From Plebeiibacterium sediminum (lineage in GTDB: Bacteria; Bacteroidota; Bacteroidia; Bacteroidales; Marinilabiliaceae): a DNA stretch of 64,000 nt. The stretch is taken from NCBI RefSeq assembly GCF_026013605.1, contig NZ_JAPDPJ010000010.1, positions 1 through 64,000 on the forward strand, read 5' to 3'. Under the pieces are notes generated by a model that saw only the letters and a program-made list of their open reading frames with translations, did not search any database and had not been told where the DNA came from. Of the stretch, positions 45,045-53,458 are shown one piece after another (the first letter of the stretch is position 1; each line of letters starts with the position of its first letter). A program made the position numbers and the translations under genes.

Positions 45045-45644
45045 ATGAATATAAATTTTGATAAGTTAGGAAACGGTTTGGTGCCGGCAATTATTCAAGA
45101 TGCTGAAACAAGCAAAGTATTAATGCTTGGTTTTATGAACCAGGAAGCTTTTGAAAAAACTGAAAAAGAAGGGAAAGTAACATTTTTTAGTCGTACTAAA
45201 AATAGACTTTGGACTAAAGGAGAGGAATCAGGTAACTTCTTGAATGTTGTATCTATCTCTGTTGATTGTGATGATGATACTCTATTAATTAAAGTAAATC
45301 CAGTTGGACCTGTATGCCACAAAGGAACAGATACTTGCTGGGATGAGAAAAATGAAAAGAATCCTGTAATGTTTTTATCTTTTTTACAGGACTTTATTGA
45401 TAAGCGTAAAGAAGAAATGCCGGAAGGTTCATATACAACTTCTTTATTTCAAAAAGGATCAAGAAAAATTACTCAAAAAGTTGGTGAAGAAGCTGTGGAA
45501 ACTATTATTGGTGCAATGGCTAATGATGACGAAAACTTTTTGTACGAAGGAGCAGATTTGTTATATCACTTAATTGTGTTGTTAACACATAAGGGTTATA
45601 GAATTGAAGATCTTGCAAAAGAACTAATGAAAAGACACAAGTAA
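45045..45644 (+). CDS. hisIE: Bifunctional phosphoribosyl-AMP cyclohydrolase/phosphoribosyl-ATP pyrophosphatase
   Basis: 199 aa. The HisI part (about 1-110) has the metal motif SVDCDDDTLLIKVNPVGPVCHKGTDTCW. The HisE part (about 112-199) has YTTSLFQKGSRKITQKVGEEAVETIIGA. It performs steps two and three of histidine synthesis. It is transcribed from its own consensus promoter after a terminator, and its transcript ends in a hairpin that overlaps the convergent kinase gene. Confidence 0.96.
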   Translation: MNINFDKLGNGLVPAIIQDAETSKVLMLGFMNQEAFEKTEKEGKVTFFSRTKNRLWTKGEESGNFLNVVSISVDCDDDTLLIKVNPVGPVCHKGTDTCWDEKNEKNPVMFLSFLQDFIDKRKEEMPEGSYTTSLFQKGSRKITQKVGEEAVETIIGAMANDDENFLYEGADLLYHLIVLLTHKGYRIEDLAKELMKRHK

Positions 45645-45646
45645 TT

Positions 45647-47893
45647 TTATATGAGATAAGAGTTTTTACTCTTATCTCTTTTTTCTTCGCATTTGGGTAA
45701 TGTAATTACAAACTCAGAACCTTTTCCTACTTCGCTTGAAACGTTAATTTCTCCATTATTTAACTCAATCATTTCTTTTGATAAGGATAATCCTAAACCG
45801 GTTCCTTTCTCGTGAGATGTACCATTGGTTGTAAGAAATTCTTCCAGGTTAAACAAAATTTCCAACTTTTCTTTTTTGATTCCAACACCATGATCTCTAA
45901 TTGATATGGCAATTTTATCATTGGGGATTTCTTTTGTGGAATACTCAATAGTTGTGTTTGGGTGAGAGAATTTAATAGCGTTGTGTAATAAGTTACGTAT
46001 TACAAATTTGATCATTTCTTTGTCTACGTATGCACATTGAGTAGTTGTATCAGAAATATTGATTTTTATATTTTTATTCCGGGTTAATGATTTTAACGAA
46101 CCTAAACATTCGTGAATCACATTCTCAGTTGAAACCTCGCATGGTTTAGCCTTTAATTGACCTAATTGTGATTTAGCCCAGGTTAATAGGTCTTCGAGTA
46201 ATTTATAAGTTTCTTCACTGGCTTCCACAATTCTTGAGATAAACTCTTTTATCTCATTAGTAGAGAGACTATTTAAGTTGTTATCAAGAATAGTACTAAA
46301 GCCTAAAATTGCATTAAATGGATTTCTTATATCGTGTGCAATAACCGAAAAGAGTTTGTCTTTAGTGTTGTTTAGTTTCTTAAGTTTCTTTTCACTTGCT
46401 TTTAATTCCTGTTCAATTCTGTATCTTTCAGTAATATCAATTACCAATCCTACAACTTCAATAACCTTACCTTTTTTTACACTAATAGGTGCAGTAAAGA
46501 TGTCAGCTATAAATATGGAACCATCTTTTCTGTGAATTTCTCGCTGAACATTGATCTTTTTAATTTTCCCTTCAAATAATCTTTTAAAGTTCTCTCTTGA
46601 CTGCTCTATTTGTTCCTTAGCTACATAGTCAAAATAATTTAAATTGGTTATGTCCTCCTTATAATGAATTAATTCAGTAAACTTAGAGTTAGCCATTAAT
46701 ATATCACCACTACTATTTAGTACTGTAATCCCAATTAATCCGTTATCAAATATGGCATTAAGCTTGTTTTTTTGTTCTTCAAGTTGAATTTCGATATTCT
46801 TTAATCTGGTAAAGTCCATACCTACAGATTGGTATTCAACTATATTTCCTGAAGAATCAAAAAGTGCCCTGTCTATCCATTTTTGCCAACGTATTTCATC
46901 TTTTGGTAAGGTAATCTTTTGTTGATATTCAACGATGGGATTTTCTGGAGTTAGCTTTTGCAGGTTTTCTTTAAAAACATTCCTGTCTTCAACATTAAAA
47001 AGTTTAAAAATATTTTTTCCGAGTAGCTTATCTGGTGTTTTGTTGTAATAATCTGCATAGTAGCTATTGATATAACTAACTGCACCGTCCTTGTTAAATC
47101 TTCTGATCAGGGCAGGAGAATCCTCAACTAAAGAGTGATATCTTTGCTCACTTTCTTTTAGTGCAGAAATGGTGTTCTTGTATTTGGTAATATCATGTAT
47201 ATACATACAAAAACGACCTTCGCCCAGAGGGAATGTTTTTAAATTTAGATGTTTGTCTAAACTAGGACATTTTAATTCAAATATCTGTTTTGAGTTAATA
47301 AGATCATCTACCTTAGAATAGATCTGCTCATACTCTTCCAGAAAATTTCGCATTGTAAGCCCTGTTATACCCAACTTATTAAATACATTAGCAGCAATAG
47401 GATTAGCTTTTATAGTCATTAAGTCCTGAAACTCCCCATCATTATATATCGGCTTAAACAGCATGGCTCCAACAGGAGCATTGTCAAACAACTCATCCAA
47501 AAGAAACTTTTCCTTATGAAACTGCTCCTCCAGTTCTTTTTTATAAGTAATATCTTCCTTGGTAGCAATGAAACCGTCAATTTCCTCATCTACCATAATA
47601 GGAGAAATTTTAGCTCTTTCCCAAATAAGTTTTCCTGATTTCGTTTTGTTTAGAAATATTCCTTCCCAGGTTATTCCGCTTAATACGGTGTCCCATAGGT
47701 TTTTATAGAAGGAGGGGTCGTGGTAATCTGATTTAAGTATACGAGGATTTTGTCCTATTGCTTCTTCTTTGGAGTAGCCATACTTATCCTCAAATGCCTC
47801 ATTAACATATCTGATATTTCCTTTGGCATCTGTAACAACAACAATGGTATCTAATCTATTTAGTGCAAGAAGCAACTCCTCATAACATATCAT
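45647..47893 (-). CDS. PAS-domain sensor histidine kinase
   Basis: 748 aa from ATG 47893, which is preceded by a GGGAAGG ribosome-binding-like tract. A longer frame to 48046 would overlap hydF and is not favoured. Four PAS units: about 1-118 (TIVVVTDAKGNIRYVNEAFEDKYG), 125-240, 250-370 and 380-500. HisKA with His520 in FSVIAHDIRNPF and HATPase_c motifs (RNLLHNAIKF, DHGVGI, KGTGLGLSLS) follow. No transmembrane segment and no receiver, so it is probably a cytosolic kinase that acts on a separate response regulator not adjacent here. Signal unknown; divergent from hydF. Confidence 0.9.
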   Translation of the reverse strand: MICYEELLLALNRLDTIVVVTDAKGNIRYVNEAFEDKYGYSKEEAIGQNPRILKSDYHDPSFYKNLWDTVLSGITWEGIFLNKTKSGKLIWERAKISPIMVDEEIDGFIATKEDITYKKELEEQFHKEKFLLDELFDNAPVGAMLFKPIYNDGEFQDLMTIKANPIAANVFNKLGITGLTMRNFLEEYEQIYSKVDDLINSKQIFELKCPSLDKHLNLKTFPLGEGRFCMYIHDITKYKNTISALKESEQRYHSLVEDSPALIRRFNKDGAVSYINSYYADYYNKTPDKLLGKNIFKLFNVEDRNVFKENLQKLTPENPIVEYQQKITLPKDEIRWQKWIDRALFDSSGNIVEYQSVGMDFTRLKNIEIQLEEQKNKLNAIFDNGLIGITVLNSSGDILMANSKFTELIHYKEDITNLNYFDYVAKEQIEQSRENFKRLFEGKIKKINVQREIHRKDGSIFIADIFTAPISVKKGKVIEVVGLVIDITERYRIEQELKASEKKLKKLNNTKDKLFSVIAHDIRNPFNAILGFSTILDNNLNSLSTNEIKEFISRIVEASEETYKLLEDLLTWAKSQLGQLKAKPCEVSTENVIHECLGSLKSLTRNKNIKINISDTTTQCAYVDKEMIKFVIRNLLHNAIKFSHPNTTIEYSTKEIPNDKIAISIRDHGVGIKKEKLEILFNLEEFLTTNGTSHEKGTGLGLSLSKEMIELNNGEINVSSEVGKGSEFVITLPKCEEKRDKSKNSYLI
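45653..45685 (+). terminator. Terminator of hisIE inside the 3' end of the convergent kinase gene
   Basis: GAGATAAGAG (45653-45662) pairs perfectly with CTCTTATCTC (45669-45678) across 6 nt, then TTTTTT. The minus-strand kinase CDS ends at 45647, so the hairpin is also translated on the other strand. Confidence 0.75.
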
Positions 47894-48022
47894 TAGCCTT
47901 CCCTTTGTGTGATTTAGACTATACAATATACATAAAATAATAATGTAAGTATACATTTTAGATTCTTTGATCTGACAGAAACATCTTTTTCTATTACTAA
48001 TTTGTTTATTTTGCAATAAAAA

Positions 48023-49240
48023 ATGGCTAAGGACAGACAACCACATATTGGAATATTTGGAAGGAGAAATTATGGGAAAAGCACGCTAATTAATTTATTG
48101 GCGGGTCAGGAAGTTGCTATAGTTTCGGATGTGGCAGGTACAACTACAGATCCGGTTAAAAAATCATTTGAAATTACAGGCTTTGGTCCTGTTGTGTTAA
48201 TTGATACAGCTGGTTATGACGACAAAGGTGAGTTAGGACAAAAAAGAATTGAGAAAACTGAAAAGTCTGTTAAACTGGTTGATCTAGCTATTCTTTTAGT
48301 CAGTAACCAGGTTTTTGATGAAAAGGAGCAAGCCATCATTAATAGTTTTAAAGATCATGACGTTCCGTTTATCATTATCTATAGTAAAAGTGATTTATCT
48401 GTTCCGGGTAAAGATTTTATGGATTTGATTCAGGATGTAGGAGAAAGTGCATTTATACCTTTTAATAAAGATGAGGATGTTTCTACAATTGTACATTCAA
48501 TTAAAAAAAGTATTCCGGAATCAGCTTATACTAATCCTTCATTACTTGGAGATATTGTAAAACATGGTGATATAGTTCTGTTAATTACGCCTATTGATAT
48601 TGAAGCTCCCGAGGGAAGATTAATTTTGCCACAGGTTCAGGCAATTAGAGATGTGATAGATAATGATGCGGTTTGTATCGTTTTAAAAGAAAGAGAAGTT
48701 GACGCGTTTTTGCATAAAACAAAAATAAAACCAGCTTTAGCGATTACAGATAGTCAGGTTTTTCTAAAAGCAGATGCTTCTATTCCCAAAGATATTCCAC
48801 TTACAAGTTTTAGTATTATGTTGGCTCGTTTTAAAGGCGATTTTGCCAATTACTTAAATGGTACGCCGGAAATATCAAACCTAAAGGATGGCGATCATGT
48901 TTTATTGTTAGAATCCTGTACGCATCATGTTTCATGTAATGATATTGGAAGATCTAAAATTCCACGATGGATTTCAAATTTTACAGGCAAGCAGCATCAT
49001 TTTGATGTGGTTTCCGGATTTGATAATTTACCTCAACCGATCGGGAATTATTCACTTGTTATTCAATGCGGAGGGTGTGTTATTTCAAGAAAACAGTTGA
49101 TAAACAGATTAAAACCAGCTATTGATGCAGGAATTCCAGTTACTAATTATGGAATGGCTATTGCTTATGTTTTAGGTATTTATCAAAGAGCTGTGGCTCC
49201 ATTTGTAACAATAGATGAATCGTCAATAGATTATTTGTAG
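48023..49240 (+). CDS. hydF: [FeFe]-hydrogenase H-cluster maturation GTPase HydF
   Basis: 405 aa. N-terminal GTPase: G1 GRRNYGKST, the TTTDP switch, G3 DTAGYDD and G4 SKSD. The dimerisation domain is followed by the Fe-S scaffold with Cys299-Thr-His-His, Cys305 and Cys349-Gly-Gly-Cys352, the CxH...CxxC cluster ligands of HydF. It receives and delivers the diiron subcluster of [FeFe] hydrogenase. The organism should therefore have HydE, HydG and an [FeFe] hydrogenase elsewhere; none is in the window. An aspartase-like gene lies close downstream, on the other strand. Confidence 0.94.
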   Translation: MAKDRQPHIGIFGRRNYGKSTLINLLAGQEVAIVSDVAGTTTDPVKKSFEITGFGPVVLIDTAGYDDKGELGQKRIEKTEKSVKLVDLAILLVSNQVFDEKEQAIINSFKDHDVPFIIIYSKSDLSVPGKDFMDLIQDVGESAFIPFNKDEDVSTIVHSIKKSIPESAYTNPSLLGDIVKHGDIVLLITPIDIEAPEGRLILPQVQAIRDVIDNDAVCIVLKEREVDAFLHKTKIKPALAITDSQVFLKADASIPKDIPLTSFSIMLARFKGDFANYLNGTPEISNLKDGDHVLLLESCTHHVSCNDIGRSKIPRWISNFTGKQHHFDVVSGFDNLPQPIGNYSLVIQCGGCVISRKQLINRLKPAIDAGIPVTNYGMAIAYVLGIYQRAVAPFVTIDESSIDYL

Positions 49241-49242
49241 AT

Positions 49243-49788
49243 CTATGATTGTAAGATATCTAACTCATCGCTGAAATTAGTTGTCTCAGGAAGGTGGGCT
49301 TCCCATTTGCCCAGCTCTATTAAGTGTTTTTTTAATATTAAAAAGTAGGTTAGAGGGAAGGCATCTTTTTGCCAGAGTTGTTCATAATTTAATAAGCCCA
49401 TATTCTTAATAAGTCGATCCAATTCCTGAACAACTTCCTGGTAGAAATGATGAAAGTTACAAACTGAATTGATAACAGTATTGGCATCTGCCTCATTAAA
49501 GATATCCTCCAGATAGTCGAGTCTGATATGTAGGCTTTTACCATCAAGGGTACTTAATACCCATTTGTAGCCACTGGAATCGTTATACCAGTCAATCCAG
49601 CAGATGTTTTGTTCATCCCAAAGATGAGATGGTTCATTAATTAAACTAACCATTCCTTTAAGGAGGTCGAATAATGGATTACTGATGTTAGTAATTTCAA
49701 AAGGTACGGTATGATTACGAATAGTCAGTTCGCCTTGGGCAAGCCCTTGAGAAATGATATTGTATTTGAATTGTACCTCTTTTTGCAT
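49243..49788 (-). CDS. Hypothetical protein, 181 aa, between hydF and the aspartase-like gene
   Basis: Acidic, soluble-looking protein with no signal peptide. N-terminal half in beta-rich phrases (KEVQFKYNIISQGLAQGELTIRN, ICWIDWYNDSSGYKWVLSTLDG), C-terminal half helical (NSVCNFHHFYQEVVQELDRLIKNMG). No known motif. It lies 63 bp after the aspartase-like gene and only 2 bp from the convergent hydF stop. The family is not recognised; a role linked to its neighbour is speculative. Confidence 0.62.
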   Translation of the reverse strand: MQKEVQFKYNIISQGLAQGELTIRNHTVPFEITNISNPLFDLLKGMVSLINEPSHLWDEQNICWIDWYNDSSGYKWVLSTLDGKSLHIRLDYLEDIFNEADANTVINSVCNFHHFYQEVVQELDRLIKNMGLLNYEQLWQKDAFPLTYFLILKKHLIELGKWEAHLPETTNFSDELDILQS

Positions 49789-49851
49789 TGATTATTAAAA
49801 TATTGGTTATAAAAATAAGAAAGAAGTTTTTATTTCATAATAAAAATTTAA

Positions 49852-51291
49852 TTAATCTTCAGAGACATCTTTTAAGCGATAACCTAAGCGTAATAGCTGC
49901 TCTGGTTTTAGGAGGGATTTTAATTTTTCTTCGTCTATTAGTTTTAATTCCTTGTTTGCCTCAATAATATTACAACTTTTTGTATTCATTAATCTGGTCA
50001 ATTCTGAAGCCTTGTGGTATCCAATATATGGAGAAAGTGCTGTAGTTATTGACGGATTTTTGAATATGGTTTCTTCATCATTCTTTTTCTTAAACGTAAT
50101 ATCTGCTAAAAGGTTATCTTTAATGGTTTTATTACAATTAATAAGCAATTTTATACTGTCAATTAATGCATGTCCAATAGTTGGTAAATATGCATTTAGT
50201 TCAAGACAGCCCTGAGCACATAATGAAGAAATGAGTTGGTCGTTTGCATAGATTTTATGTGCTGCAGATATCACAAATTCAGGAATAACCGGATTTACTT
50301 TTCCTGGCATGATTGAACTTCCAACTTGCTTTTTAGGTATAAACAGTTCTCTGTTGATAAATAAATCTGAACTCATTAATCGTAAATCAGAAACCATTTT
50401 TTCTAAATTTACTGCATGTGACTTTAGCGTTGCATGTACCTCGACAAAGGTATCCAGGTTTGCTGTTGTATCCGATAAGTTTTCGGAACGGGTAATTGGA
50501 AGCCCGGTTAATCTTTGCAACTGATTCACAACCTCCATAATAAAATAGGACGGGATAGAAATTCCAGTTCCAATAGCTCCACCGCCTAAGTTTACTTCTT
50601 TAATTCTTTCAAAACATTTACTTACCCTCCACCAATCTCTGGAAAGTGCATTGTTATATGAGCTGAAAAGTTTGTCGTACGAAGATGGAACGGCAGACTG
50701 CATTTGCGTATATGCCTGTCTTAAATGATTTCTTGTTTTTGCTTCAACAGCCTCTAATGATTGTAAAACTTCATTAATCAGTTCATCCAACTCTTTAAAA
50801 AGAGAAATTACTGCGACTTTTAATGCTGTTGGGATAACGTCATTTGTAGATTGAAAAACATTAGCATGTTCAAATGGATCTACCATATTATAATTACCCG
50901 GTTGCTCATTTAATTTTACAAGCGAAACGTTGGTAATTATTTCATTGATATTAAGATTGATACTTGTACCTGCACCACCTTGTATTGCAGGTACAATAAA
51001 ATGATCAAAGTGCTTTCCCTGGCTAACTTCAATTGCAGCCTCGTTCATTACCTCTAGAATATCATCATTAATAAATGATATGTTTTTATCAGCGTATTTA
51101 GAAGAGGCCGCTTGCTTGAATTTTGTATAAGTTTCGTAACAAGCTTGCTTTACTATACCAATTGCTTTATACCACTCAATAAAAAACGATGTGTTGTCAG
51201 GAAAATTATTTTTTGCACGAACCGAATGAATACCGTAAAGAGCTTCTTTGGGGATTTCAACGGAACCTATAAAATCTTTTTCTGTACGCAT
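49852..51291 (-). CDS. Divergent aspartate ammonia-lyase-like protein
   Basis: A 479-aa member of the aspartase/fumarase superfamily. The three conserved regions are recognisable: AIQGGAGTSINLNINEI (104-120), FQSTNDVIPTALK (146-158), and the signature GSSIMPGKVNP (324-334) with the catalytic Ser. TQMQSAVP at 195-202 has Gln where fumarases have His (aspartases such as E. coli AspA have TQLQDAVP), which favours aspartase. Several positions nearby differ from AspA (SSYDKLF instead of MTLGQEF). It faces hydF across the 181-aa gene. It may supply ammonia or act on a related substrate; this is inference. Confidence 0.8.
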   Translation of the reverse strand: MRTEKDFIGSVEIPKEALYGIHSVRAKNNFPDNTSFFIEWYKAIGIVKQACYETYTKFKQAASSKYADKNISFINDDILEVMNEAAIEVSQGKHFDHFIVPAIQGGAGTSINLNINEIITNVSLVKLNEQPGNYNMVDPFEHANVFQSTNDVIPTALKVAVISLFKELDELINEVLQSLEAVEAKTRNHLRQAYTQMQSAVPSSYDKLFSSYNNALSRDWWRVSKCFERIKEVNLGGGAIGTGISIPSYFIMEVVNQLQRLTGLPITRSENLSDTTANLDTFVEVHATLKSHAVNLEKMVSDLRLMSSDLFINRELFIPKKQVGSSIMPGKVNPVIPEFVISAAHKIYANDQLISSLCAQGCLELNAYLPTIGHALIDSIKLLINCNKTIKDNLLADITFKKKNDEETIFKNPSITTALSPYIGYHKASELTRLMNTKSCNIIEANKELKLIDEEKLKSLLKPEQLLRLGYRLKDVSED

Positions 51292-51326
51292 TAGGCTAAT
51301 CTTTTACGAGTGGTATTTATATTTTG

Positions 51327-51334
51327 CAAAAATA
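51327..51334 (-). promoter_or_regulatory. Candidate -7 promoter element of the aspartase-like gene
   Basis: TATTTTTG on the minus strand, about 36 bp upstream of the start codon, in the 54-bp gap after the response-regulator stop. No TTTG at -33. Confidence 0.4.
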
Positions 51335-51345
51335 GTATAGCTTAT

Positions 51346-52509
51346 CTATTCCTGAGGATTTGCATACATCTTTACATCAGAAGATGTAATGTTTTCAGGA
51401 CAAAGAATAATCAGTCGTTCAATAACATTTCTAAACTCACGGATATTTCCGGTCCAGTTAATTTTTTGAAGTTCCTCAATCGCTGTCTCATCAATGGTTT
51501 TACTTGCGATGCCCAAGTCTCTGCATATTTCAGTGTTAAAATGCTCTGTTAATAAAGGAATATCTTCCTTTCTGTCATTTAACGAGGGAACATGTATCAA
51601 TATAACACTTAAACGGTGATATAAATCTTCTCTAAAGTTATTTTCTTTAATCTCTTCTTTCAGGTTTTTATTGGTTGCTGCTAAAACCCTTACATTAATC
51701 TTAATGTCTTTATCACTGCCAACTCTGCTGATTACATTTTCCTGTAGCGCACGTAAAACTTTTGCCTGGGCATTTAGGCTCATGTCGCCAATTTCATCAA
51801 GAAATATCGTTCCTCCATTGGCTTGTTCAAATTTACCTTTGCGTTGTTTATGAGCAGAAGTAAAAGCGCCTTTTTCATGACCAAATAATTCGCTTTCAAT
51901 TAATTCGGATGGGATGGCTGCACAGTTTACTTCAACAAAAGGTTGTGAGGCTCTGTTGCTTTTTTCATGAAGCCACCGGGCAACCAACTCTTTACCTGTT
52001 CCATTTTGTCCTGTAATCAATACCCGGGCATCAGTTGGAGCAACTTTATCAATCATTTCTTTTACATGATTAATAGGTTCTGATTCGCCCACCATTTCAT
52101 AGGTTTTGCTGACCTTTCTTTTTAAAACTTTAGTTTCAACAACCAGGTCTTTACGTTCCTGTGCATTTTTAACAGTAACCAGTAATCGATTTAAATCAAG
52201 CGGTTTCTCTATGAAATCATATGCTCCTTTTTTTATGGCTTCAACAGCTGTGTCGATGTTTCCGTGACCAGAAATCATGATAACAGGAATATCTGCATTT
52301 TTTTCAACAATTACGTCCAGTACTTCCATACCGTCCATATTGGGCATTTTGATATCACATAATACTAAATCAAATTTATTCTTGTCAAACAGTTCTACTC
52401 CTTCTTCTCCGTTTTCAGCCAATAAAACTTCATGATTTTCGTATTCAAGAATATCCTTTAATGTGTTTCTTATGCTCTTTTGATCATCAATTACTAATAT
52501 TTTTGCCAT
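51346..52509 (-). CDS. Sigma-54-interacting response regulator without DNA-binding domain
   Basis: 387 aa. The receiver domain (1-120) has Asp52 in LVLCDIKMPNMDG and Lys in FIEKPLD. The AAA+ domain (about 140-375) has Walker A GQNGTGKE, a GAFTSA version of the GAFTGA loop (GHEKGAFTSAHKQRKGKF), Walker B GGTIFLDEIGD and the R-finger region. The protein ends just after NVIERLIILCP, with no Fis-type HTH, so it is 60-80 residues shorter than NtrC. The last gene of a four-gene operon with Ppx/GppA (2 bp gap). It may activate sigma-54 promoters from solution, as enhancer-less activators do. Confidence 0.88.
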   Translation of the reverse strand: MAKILVIDDQKSIRNTLKDILEYENHEVLLAENGEEGVELFDKNKFDLVLCDIKMPNMDGMEVLDVIVEKNADIPVIMISGHGNIDTAVEAIKKGAYDFIEKPLDLNRLLVTVKNAQERKDLVVETKVLKRKVSKTYEMVGESEPINHVKEMIDKVAPTDARVLITGQNGTGKELVARWLHEKSNRASQPFVEVNCAAIPSELIESELFGHEKGAFTSAHKQRKGKFEQANGGTIFLDEIGDMSLNAQAKVLRALQENVISRVGSDKDIKINVRVLAATNKNLKEEIKENNFREDLYHRLSVILIHVPSLNDRKEDIPLLTEHFNTEICRDLGIASKTIDETAIEELQKINWTGNIREFRNVIERLIILCPENITSSDVKMYANPQE

Positions 52510-52511
52510 GC

Positions 52512-53444
52512 TTAAATCTTTTTGTTCAAAATCTGATAAATAGCGCCTTCTTTTAAAGCGTAATTACATTGAAAAACTTCCTTGATATTTAACTTTTCAA
52601 TGGTGAATTTGATGAAAATAGAAGCAAGAACAATCATTTCAGCCCGATGAGATTCCATTTTTTTCATTTGCAAACGTTCTTCAAGAGTACTGGAAAGATA
52701 CTTTTGGTGAAGCTTTTCAAATAGGTCCATCTCAATTTTATAGCTGGTTGTTTTGGACATGTCTAAGTGTGGATGTTCTTCAACTGCAATCATAGCTGCA
52801 ATAGTATCAAATGAACCTGAAGATCCAACCAGACGATCAACTTTATGCTTTTTAATTTCAGTAAAAAGTAGTTCTAATTCAGAGCTTATATAAGTTTCAA
52901 GTTTTGAAATCTCATCTGTTTTAATAGGTTGCGAAGGTTGAATTAAATCCAGCATTCTTGCTGCTCCGATATTAAAGCTGTGTTTCCAAACAACTTCATT
53001 TTTATTAGCAATTATAAATTCAGTACTTCCACCTCCAATATCCATAATCAGAACATTCTCTGCACCAATAGGAACAACCTGTTTAACCCCATCATAAATT
53101 AGTTCTGCTTCTTTATCACCTTGAATTACGTTTATATCCAGATTAAATTTTTCTTTTACCTGACTTACAAAAGTCTTGCCATTAGATGCAGAACGAATAG
53201 CTGAGGTTGCAAAGCATTTTATTTGATCCACATTAAATTGTGCAATCGTTTCTAAATGTGTTTCTAATGCTTTGAATCCTCTTTCAAAAGCCTCGGGTGT
53301 AATTGTGTTATTATTGATCCCTCCTTTACCAATTTTGGCCGGATATTTGGTTTCAGAAAGAATGGTATAATTGTTATTTGCATTTACTTCTGCAATAAGT
53401 AAATTGAAGGTGTTGGTTCCTAAATCAATAATTGCTATCTGCAT
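52512..53444 (-). CDS. Ppx/GppA family phosphatase
   Basis: 310 aa. Actin-like ASKHA fold: IDLGTNTFNLLIAEV at residues 5-19 (phosphate 1), TSAIRSASNG, and LIMDIGGGSTEFII at about 137 (phosphate 2). Members hydrolyse polyphosphate or pppGpp. The protein lacks the C-terminal HD-type domain of E. coli Ppx and matches the short Bacteroidota form. Located between the ABC permease (14 bp) and the response regulator (2 bp). Confidence 0.9.
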   Translation of the reverse strand: MQIAIIDLGTNTFNLLIAEVNANNNYTILSETKYPAKIGKGGINNNTITPEAFERGFKALETHLETIAQFNVDQIKCFATSAIRSASNGKTFVSQVKEKFNLDINVIQGDKEAELIYDGVKQVVPIGAENVLIMDIGGGSTEFIIANKNEVVWKHSFNIGAARMLDLIQPSQPIKTDEISKLETYISSELELLFTEIKKHKVDRLVGSSGSFDTIAAMIAVEEHPHLDMSKTTSYKIEMDLFEKLHQKYLSSTLEERLQMKKMESHRAEMIVLASIFIKFTIEKLNIKEVFQCNYALKEGAIYQILNKKI

Positions 53445-53458
53445 ATATTTTAAATTTC

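Noticed and set aside
47894-48046. N-terminal extension of the PAS kinase
   Set aside because: It would overlap the divergent hydF start and lacks conservation signals; ATG 47893 has a purine-rich ribosome-binding tract and leads straight into the first PAS domain.
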